Origin: Alphaproteobacteria bacterium
Lineage (GTDB): Bacteria > Pseudomonadota > Alphaproteobacteria > Caulobacterales > Caulobacteraceae
NCBI GenBank assembly: GCA_028869395.1
Contig: JAGWSE010000401.1
Coordinates: 1 to 11,407 of the forward strand
DNA length: 11,407 nucleotides
Direction of reading: 5' to 3'
The notes beneath the pieces are model-generated. The model did not search any database and was not told the DNA's origin. It saw nothing but the letters and a program-made list of their open reading frames with translations. This document shows positions 6,542-11,407 of the stretch, piece after piece. The first letter of the stretch is position 1. Every line of letters begins with the position of its first letter. A program made the translations under genes and the position numbers.

Positions 6542-7963
6542 TCACCTGCGGCCGCGACTGATTTCCACGCCCAGGTCCTGTATCTTCTTGCGCAGCGTGT
6601 TGCGGTTCAGCCCCAGCACCTCGGCGGCGCGGACCTGGTTGCCGCGGGTGGCGGCCAGGGTCAGCTGGATCAGGGGCCGCTCGATCTCCTGGAGCACGCG
6701 GTCGTAGAGCCCCGCCGGCGGCAGGCCTTCGGGCTGGTCCGCGAAATAGGCGGAGAGCTTGCGCTCGACGAGCTCTGCGAGCGTCGCGGGTCGGTCCTCG
6801 CCGTCGAGCGCCGGCTGCTGGTCGGCGAGTTCGCGCTCGACGATTCGCGCGGTGATCAGGTCCTCGGCGTACAGGGCGCAGATCCGGCGGATGAGGTTCT
6901 CGAGTTCGCGGACGTTGCCCGGCCAGGGGTGCAGCTTCAGCCGCTCCAGCGCCCCCGAATCGATGGTCTTGGCCGGAAGCCCTTCGCGGTTGGCGCGCAA
7001 CAGGAAGGCGCGGGCGAGGTCGGGAATGTCCTCGACCCGGTCGCGCAGCGGTGGCAGCCGCAAGGGGGCGACGTTCAGGCGGAAGAACAGGTCCTCGCGG
7101 AAGAGGCCCTGGTGGATCAGGCCGCGCAGGTCGCGGTTCGTGGCGGCGATGATCCTGACATTCGGCCGCCGCCCGGTCCTGGGATTGATGGCGGGCTCCG
7201 AGCCGTCGATGACCCGCAGCAGGCGGGTCTGGGCGTCGAGGGGCATGTCGCCGATCTCGTCCAGGAACAATGTCCCGCCATCGGCCTCCACGAGCTTTCC
7301 GATCGCCCCGTCGTCCTTCCCGAACAGCTCGGTCTCGACCCGCTCGCGCGGCACGGCCGCGAGGTTGATGACCACGAACTTGCCGTCGCGGCGGCGCCCC
7401 ATGTCGTGCAGCGCGCGCGCGACGAGTTCCTTGCCCGCCCCGCTCTCGCCGGTGATCAGCACGGTGAGGTCCGCGCCCACAAGCCGGGCGATAGTCCGAT
7501 ACACCTCCTGCATCGGCGCCGAGCGGCCAATCAGCGGCAGCCGGTCGTCACGCACAGCGCGAGCCTGCGCCTTGGCAGCCTCGCTGTCCGCCGGCCGCGC
7601 CAGCGCGCGACGGGCGGCCGAGGTCATGTCGTCAAGGTCGAATGGCTTGGGGACATACTCGAACGCCCCCACCTCGGCAGCGTTGACCGCCGTGATCAGG
7701 TTGTTCTGCGCGCTCATCACGATGACCGGCAGCTTCGGCCGCTGCTTCTTGATCCGCGGGAGCACGTTGAAGACATTCTCGTCGGGCATCACCACGTCGG
7801 TCACGACGAGGTCCCCTTCCCCGTCGGTCACCCACTTCAGCAGGGTGGTGGCGTTGCCGGTGGCGCGGACCTGATACCCCAGTCGCGTGAACGCCTGCGA
7901 CAGCACCAGGCGGATCGAGGCGTCGTCGTCGGCGATCAGGATCTTCTTGGCGACGGCGTTCAT
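6542..7963 (-). CDS. ntrC: Nitrogen response regulator NtrC, lacking the GAFTGA loop
   Basis: NtrC is the DNA-binding regulator phosphorylated by NtrB when nitrogen is scarce. It controls genes for ammonium assimilation such as glnA and glnB. The 473-aa protein has a receiver (about 1-120; D12, D13, phospho-acceptor D56, S84, K106). An AAA+ domain follows with Walker A GESGAGKE (172-179), canonical Walker B GTLFLDEIGDMP (from 230) and the arginine-finger segment GLFREDLFFRLN. A Fis-type helix-turn-helix ends the protein (about 430-465, RGNQVRAAEVLGLNRNTLRKKI). Between ELFG (212-215) and Walker B only KDDGAIGKLVEAD (216-228) is present. The enteric protein has about 8 more residues there, including GAFTGA, the loop that contacts sigma-54. 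ATPase residues are kept, so the protein may still oligomerise and hydrolyse ATP, but classical sigma-54 activation is unlikely. ATGA joins it to ntrB, with GGAGGG as Shine-Dalgarno. Context and full-length similarity make the NtrC call firm. Confidence 0.95.
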   Translation of the reverse strand: MNAVAKKILIADDDASIRLVLSQAFTRLGYQVRATGNATTLLKWVTDGEGDLVVTDVVMPDENVFNVLPRIKKQRPKLPVIVMSAQNNLITAVNAAEVGAFEYVPKPFDLDDMTSAARRALARPADSEAAKAQARAVRDDRLPLIGRSAPMQEVYRTIARLVGADLTVLITGESGAGKELVARALHDMGRRRDGKFVVINLAAVPRERVETELFGKDDGAIGKLVEADGGTLFLDEIGDMPLDAQTRLLRVIDGSEPAINPRTGRRPNVRIIAATNRDLRGLIHQGLFREDLFFRLNVAPLRLPPLRDRVEDIPDLARAFLLRANREGLPAKTIDSGALERLKLHPWPGNVRELENLIRRICALYAEDLITARIVERELADQQPALDGEDRPATLAELVERKLSAYFADQPEGLPPAGLYDRVLQEIERPLIQLTLAATRGNQVRAAEVLGLNRNTLRKKIQDLGVEISRGRR

Positions 7964-9069
7964 GGGCCCTCCGAGGCGACGATGGGCAGGAGCACGCGGA
8001 ACACCGTGCGTCCGGGCTCGGATTCGAAGTCGATCAGCCCGCCGTGCGCCGCCACCAGCTTGGCGACCAGGGCGAGGCCCAGGCCCGCGCCCTGCGGCTT
8101 CGACGTGACGAACGGCTGGAACAGGTGCTCGCGCAGGTGCGCCGGAACGCCCGGCCCGTTGTCCTGAACGCGCACCTCGAGGGGCGCGCCGCGCAGGGTC
8201 TGGCCGCGCATGGCCCGCACACGCACGCCGTGTCGGTAGGCCGTGTGGATGGTGATCTCGCCCTGGCCGTCGCCGCGGGCGTGCGCCGCTTCAGCGGCGT
8301 TCTTCACCAGATTGAGGAACACCTGGATCAGCTGGTCCTCGTCGCCGAGCACCGGCGGCAGCGACGGGTCGTAGACTTCCTTCAGAAGCAGGCCGTCGGC
8401 CACGCCGTTGGCGGCCAGCGCGCGAACGCGGTCCAGCACCTGGTGGATGTTCACCGAGCCAAAGTCCGGCAACACGTCCTCGGAGAAGGCCTCCATCCGG
8501 TCGACCAGGCGCGCCACCCGGTCGGTCTCGTCGACGATCAGTTGGGCGAGCGGCGCGTCCTCGGCCTTCGCGCCCATCTTCAGGAGCTGCGCCGCGCCGC
8601 GGATGCCGGCCAGCGGATTCTTGATCTCGTGGGCGAGCATGCGCCCGAGCCCCATCACCGACGGCAGGGCCGCCGCATCGGCGCCGCTCCGATCCACGCC
8701 CAGGCCCGCCTTGACCGCGAGCGTCAGCAGCACAGAGCCATCGCCCAGCGGCGCGGCCGCCCCGTCCGCCTCGAACCCAGGCAGCCCGAACAGGCTGATC
8801 TCCAGGCCCCGCTCGCGCACGGGAGCGCCTTCCGCGCGCGCCCGCTCGATCAGCGCCGTCAGCGCCGAGCCTGGCGGCAGGGCGGAAAGGAAGCGTCCCC
8901 GCGCCAGCACCGAAAGACCGTGGCCGAACAGCGCCTCGGCCGCCTCGTTCACGGCCACCAGCGCGCCCGCGCCGTCGACCACCAGCGAGGGATCGGGGCT
9001 CAGGTCGAAGGCCGCGGCCTTCAGGCCGGCGTCGTCGTTGCGCGGTGGCGAGAGGGTTCGCGTGGTCAT
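7960..9069 (-). CDS. ntrB: Nitrogen sensor histidine kinase NtrB (GlnL)
   Basis: NtrB is the cytosolic kinase/phosphatase for NtrC, switched by PII proteins according to nitrogen status. The 369-aa protein has no membrane segment, as expected. A PAS domain lies near residues 18-110 (AAFDLSPDPSLVVDGAGALVAVNE is typical). The HisKA helix has phospho-acceptor H147 in LAHEIKNPLAGIRGAAQLL. The ATPase domain has an N box (NLVKNAAEA), a G1 box (DNGPGVP) and a G2 box (GAGLGLALVAKLVAAHGG). The motif HEIKNPLxGIRGAAQLL is characteristic of NtrB rather than NtrY, which reads HEIKNPLTPIQLSAERL. The gene starts with an ATG overlapping the dusB stop (ATGA) and ends overlapping the ntrC start (ATGA), so the three are probably one coupled transcript. 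The length is close to enteric NtrB (about 350 aa). Nothing is missing from the catalytic core. Confidence 0.95.
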   Translation of the reverse strand: MTTRTLSPPRNDDAGLKAAAFDLSPDPSLVVDGAGALVAVNEAAEALFGHGLSVLARGRFLSALPPGSALTALIERARAEGAPVRERGLEISLFGLPGFEADGAAAPLGDGSVLLTLAVKAGLGVDRSGADAAALPSVMGLGRMLAHEIKNPLAGIRGAAQLLKMGAKAEDAPLAQLIVDETDRVARLVDRMEAFSEDVLPDFGSVNIHQVLDRVRALAANGVADGLLLKEVYDPSLPPVLGDEDQLIQVFLNLVKNAAEAAHARGDGQGEITIHTAYRHGVRVRAMRGQTLRGAPLEVRVQDNGPGVPAHLREHLFQPFVTSKPQGAGLGLALVAKLVAAHGGLIDFESEPGRTVFRVLLPIVASEGP

Positions 9070-10073
9070 GCCGCGAGCCGCCGGATCGGGCCGGTCCAGA
9101 GCTCGGTGAGTCCCCGCTCGACCGCGCCCGCGTCCTCCAGCCGGCAGAGTTCCGCGCGGGCGGCGCGGCGCGCGGCCGGATCGGCGGGCCAGGGGGCCTG
9201 TTCGACATAGGCCGCCAGGTGCTTGCGGAAGATCCTGAGCCCCAGCCGCTCACCGTAGAAGCCCAGGCTGTCGCGGAAGTGTTCCAATGCGATGGCGAGT
9301 CGCGCCTCGGCCGCGGGCGCCTGGAAGGCCTCCTCCGAAAGCTCGGCCTCGATCTGGCGCGCGATCCACGGCCGGCCATAGACGCCGCGGCCCACCATCA
9401 CGGCGTCGGCGCCGGAGGCGGCCAGCGCCGCTTTCGCGGACGCCCCGTCCGTGACGTCGCCGTTGACGATCACCGGGATCGAGACCGCCCGCTTGACGGC
9501 CTTCACCTCCGACCAGTCGGCCGCACCCCTATAGAACTGGCAGCGGGTGCGCCCGTGGACGGTCACCGCCTTGACGCCGATCGCCTCGGCGCGGGCGGCA
9601 AGCTCGGGCGCGTTCTTCGAGGTTTCGTCCCAGCCCAGCCGCATCTTCACCGTCACCGGCACGTCGACCGCATCGACGGCGGCGGCCATCAGGCTGGCGG
9701 CCAGCTCCGGTTCACGCATCAGCGCCGAGCCGGAGAGCACGCCCGTCACCTCCTTGGCCGGGCAGCCGAAATTGAGATCGACGATCTGGGCGCCCGCCTG
9801 CACCGCGAGCCGCGCGCCCTCGGCTATGTGGACGGGGTCGCGGCCGACGAGCTGGACCACCATCAGCGGCAGGCCCTCGCCCACCGCGGCGCGGCGCACC
9901 ACGTCAGGGCGGCCTTTCGAGAACTCTGCGCAGGCGACCATCTCGGTGGCGACATAGGCCGCGCCCTGGCGGCTCGCCGCCTTCCGGAACGGCAGATCGG
10001 AGACGCCGGTCATCGGGGCGATCCAACACCGCCCGCCGATCTCCACGTTCCCGACCTTGACCGCGATGCTCAT
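9066..10073 (-). CDS. dusB: tRNA-dihydrouridine synthase, DusB/NifR3 type
   Basis: Dus enzymes are FMN proteins that reduce specific uridines in tRNA to dihydrouridine, using NADPH. The 335-aa product starts with the family's IAPMTGVSDLPFR (18-30). It carries the catalytic cysteine C104 in DLNFGCPAKEV, then VTVKMRLGWD, VHGRTRCQFYRGAADW and the FMN phosphate-binding stretch GADAVMVGRGVYGRPW. The C-terminal helical tRNA-binding domain follows (from about 245). Its place at the head of ntrBC is the classical nifR3-ntrB-ntrC arrangement of alphaproteobacteria, after which the gene was once named. A direct role in nitrogen control is not implied. The start is ATG at 10071-10073, the first codon of a protein that begins right at the conserved N-terminal strand. 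The ntrB ATG overlaps its stop. The promoter for the whole series probably lies in the divergent gap with ispDF. Confidence 0.95.
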   Translation of the reverse strand: MSIAVKVGNVEIGGRCWIAPMTGVSDLPFRKAASRQGAAYVATEMVACAEFSKGRPDVVRRAAVGEGLPLMVVQLVGRDPVHIAEGARLAVQAGAQIVDLNFGCPAKEVTGVLSGSALMREPELAASLMAAAVDAVDVPVTVKMRLGWDETSKNAPELAARAEAIGVKAVTVHGRTRCQFYRGAADWSEVKAVKRAVSIPVIVNGDVTDGASAKAALAASGADAVMVGRGVYGRPWIARQIEAELSEEAFQAPAAEARLAIALEHFRDSLGFYGERLGLRIFRKHLAAYVEQAPWPADPAARRAARAELCRLEDAGAVERGLTELWTGPIRRLAA

Positions 10074-10163
10074 TTTTCGATCACCGAAACCGCCACCTTT
10101 TTAGGCAAATTGTGCGGCGCCGTAAAGCTGGAACAAACGTGGCCGTTTGCTAAGAGAGCGGCC
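10074..10163. promoter_or_regulatory. Divergent promoter region between dusB-ntr series and ispDF
   Basis: This 90-nt gap is clearly AT-richer than its surroundings and separates two divergent first genes, so promoters for both should lie in or next to it. Minus strand: TTGTTC (10129-10134) and CACAAT (10107-10112), spacer 16, is a weak sigma-70-like pair for dusB. Plus strand: GCTAAGAG (10149-10156) partly resembles the GCTANAWC -10 box described for Caulobacter. If used, it would start ispDF mRNA almost at the ATG. I am confident of the role of the region but not of any single box. Confidence 0.45.
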
Positions 10164-10164
10164 A
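10134..10164 (+). repeat. Two overlapping inverted repeats in the ispDF leader
   Basis: The first repeat is CAAACG (10134-10139), a 4-nt spacer, then CGTTTG (10144-10149). The second is TGGCCG (10140-10145), a 13-nt spacer TTTGCTAAGAGAG, then CGGCCA (10159-10164). Both are perfect over 6 bp. They share bases, so as RNA hairpins they exclude each other. The second places the likely Shine-Dalgarno (AAGAGAG) in its loop and the first base of the start codon in its stem. As DNA, either could be an operator. Confidence 0.4.
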
Positions 10165-11309
10165 TGAACTTTTCGGCCGTGGTGGTGGCTGCAGGGTCTG
10201 GCCTGAGGGCCGGTCCGGGCGAGCCCAAGGCGTGGCGCCTCCTTGGGGGCAAGCCAATCGTGCGCTGGTCCGTGGAGGGCCTGTTGTCGGGCGGCGCGCG
10301 GGAAGTCGTCGTGGTCGTCGCGCGCGACCGCCTGGGCCAGGTGGACGAGGCGTTGGCCGGGTTGGAACGCTGGAAGGCTGTGACCGGCGGCCGCACTCGG
10401 GCGGAATCTGTCCAGGCGGGGCTCGCCGCGCTCTCGGGCGCCCGCAACCAGCCGGTGCTGGTCCATGACGCCGCACGCCCCTTCGTCACCCGCGCCCACG
10501 TCGAGCGCCTTCTGGCCGGCCTCGAGGTGGCCGACGGCGCCATTCCCACCTTGCCCGTCCCCGACACGCTGAAGCGCGGCGAAGGCCTGGTGGACGAGAC
10601 CGTGTCCCGAGACGGCCTGTGGCGCGCCCAGACGCCCCAGGCGTTCCGCATCGGACGCCTGAAGGCCGCCTACCGCCGCTGGCCCACCAGCGAGGAGCCG
10701 ACCGACGACGCCGCCGTCATGGAGCGCGCCGGCGGCCAGGTCGCGATGATCCCGGGCGATCCCATGCTGATGAAGCTGACCTTCCCGGAGGATTTCCTCC
10801 TGGCCGAGCAGCTCGCGGCCTCGCGCCGGATCGTCCGCACCGGGCTGGGGATCGACGCCCACCGGTTCGGCCAGGGCGACGTGGTCTGGCTGTGCGGCAT
10901 CCGCATCGAGCACGACCTCGGGCTGATCGGCCACTCCGACGCCGACGCGGGGCTGCACGCGCTCACCGACGCCGTGCTCGGCGCGATCGGCGAAGGCGAC
11001 ATCGGCGAGCACTTCCCACCCAGCGATCCGCGCTGGAGGGGCGCCTCCTCCGACCAGTTCCTGCGCCACGCCGTGTCCCTGCTCGCGTCCCACGGCGGGC
11101 GGGTGCTGAACGCCGACGTGACGCTGATCTGCGAACGGCCGAAGATCCGCCCGCATCGCGACGTCATGCGCGCCCGGATCGCAGAGCTGCTGGACGTCCC
11201 GGTTCAGCGGGTCAGCGTGAAGGCCACCACGACCGAGGGCATGGGCTTCACCGGCCGGGAGGAAGGCATCATGGCGCAGGCTGTGGTCTCGGTTGAGACG
11301 CCCCTATAG
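10164..11309 (+). CDS. ispDF: Bifunctional IspD/IspF (MEP isoprenoid pathway)
   Basis: This fused enzyme carries two non-consecutive steps of the methylerythritol phosphate pathway. IspD makes CDP-ME from MEP and CTP. IspF makes the cyclodiphosphate MEcPP from CDP-ME 2-phosphate. The 381-aa product has the IspD half at about 1-222 (VVVAAGSGLRAG and PKAW for CTP binding, VHDAARPFV, AQTPQAF, PTDDAAVMERAG). The IspF half covers about 223-381, with metal ligands D231 and H233 in GIDAHRFG, H257 in GHSDADAGLHALTDA, then GDIGEHFPP and ATTTEGMGFTGR. The fusion is common in alphaproteobacteria. The start ATG at 10164 opens directly on the first IspD strand, with GAGAG just upstream as Shine-Dalgarno. 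The frame stays open upstream, antisense to dusB, but that extension is not protein-like. The gene diverges from dusB and converges on the next gene, so it is probably transcribed alone. Confidence 0.95.
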   Translation: MNFSAVVVAAGSGLRAGPGEPKAWRLLGGKPIVRWSVEGLLSGGAREVVVVVARDRLGQVDEALAGLERWKAVTGGRTRAESVQAGLAALSGARNQPVLVHDAARPFVTRAHVERLLAGLEVADGAIPTLPVPDTLKRGEGLVDETVSRDGLWRAQTPQAFRIGRLKAAYRRWPTSEEPTDDAAVMERAGGQVAMIPGDPMLMKLTFPEDFLLAEQLAASRRIVRTGLGIDAHRFGQGDVVWLCGIRIEHDLGLIGHSDADAGLHALTDAVLGAIGEGDIGEHFPPSDPRWRGASSDQFLRHAVSLLASHGGRVLNADVTLICERPKIRPHRDVMRARIAELLDVPVQRVSVKATTTEGMGFTGREEGIMAQAVVSVETPL

Positions 11310-11321
11310 GCCGGGCGTCCT

Positions 11322-11407
11322 TCACGGCAGCCAGGTCCAGCGCTGCCTCAGGCGTCGCCAGAGCGCACCGGCCAGGTTGGTGTAGTCGTCGGTCCAGGGC
11401 CTCGCCA
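11322..11407 (-). CDS. C-terminal end of an unidentified minus-strand protein (partial)
   Basis: On the minus strand a frame enters from the right edge and ends at a TGA at 11322-11324, encoding 27 residues rich in Trp and Arg, including PWTDDYTNL and LWRRLRQRW. It is 12 nt from the ispDF stop and converges on it, a spacing that suits a real gene end. The WTDDY element recalls the C-termini of some spermidine-synthase-like (fused MFS/aminopropyltransferase) proteins, but this is a faint resemblance from memory and not enough to name it. One other minus-strand frame is also open here, so even the coding call is moderate. Confidence 0.45.
   Translation of the reverse strand, partial: ARPWTDDYTNLAGALWRRLRQRWTWLP

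Noticed and set aside
6449..8167. 572-codon plus-strand open frame opposite ntrC and the end of ntrB
   Set aside because: It has the same antisense composition artefact and no recognisable motif, and NtrC on the minus strand fully explains the region.
9045..10163. In-frame upstream extension of ispDF giving a 754-aa protein
   Set aside because: The extension is antisense to dusB and lacks protein-like features. The IspD domain begins exactly at the ATG at 10164, which has its own Shine-Dalgarno.
1..11407. CRISPR array, insertion sequence, prophage, toxin-antitoxin or defence genes
   Set aside because: No regularly spaced repeats, transposase motifs or terminal repeats were seen. All gene-sized regions are explained by conserved housekeeping and regulatory genes.

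Overview
The window is a compact, GC-rich chromosomal segment from an alphaproteobacterium, most likely Caulobacterales (Caulobacter, Phenylobacterium or a relative). I infer this from the gene order dusB-ntrB-ntrC-ntrY-ntrX-dat-hfq-hflX, the fused ispDF gene, and an NtrC whose sigma-54 contact loop is missing. No mobile element, CRISPR array, tRNA or rRNA was seen. This is conserved core genome, not an accessory island.

Layout from left to right: the 3' end of mazG (+) converges on a long minus-strand series that reads from right to left. In transcription order that series is dusB (tRNA dihydrouridine synthase), ntrB and ntrC (cytosolic nitrogen sensor kinase and response regulator), ntrY and ntrX (membrane sensor kinase and response regulator), dat (D-amino-acid transaminase), hfq (RNA chaperone) and hflX (ribosome-associated GTPase). 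Most junctions are tight. ATGA overlaps join dusB/ntrB and ntrB/ntrC, 9 nt separate ntrY and ntrX, TGATG joins ntrX/dat, and TTGA joins hfq/hflX. Two looser joints, 93 nt before ntrY and 108 nt before hfq, are the likely places for internal promoters. On the right, ispDF (+) diverges from dusB across about 90 nt of AT-richer DNA. The last 86 nt hold the C-terminal end of an unidentified minus-strand gene that converges on ispDF.

The genes fall into three groups. The first is nitrogen and redox/envelope signalling (two paired kinase/regulator systems with tRNA modification at the head). The second is post-transcriptional control and ribosome rescue (hfq, hflX). The third is isoprenoid precursor synthesis (ispDF). 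The most notable point is that both NtrC and NtrX are built like sigma-54 activators (receiver, AAA+, Fis-type helix-turn-helix) but lack the GAFTGA loop. NtrX also has Lys where the catalytic Walker B Glu is expected. Both are therefore probably sigma-54-independent, and NtrX is probably impaired in ATP hydrolysis. I found no sign of a wholly new system. The other leads are small: a dual-hairpin leader before ispDF, an 8-codon upstream ORF overlapping the hfq start, and unusual start regions for hflX and ntrY.
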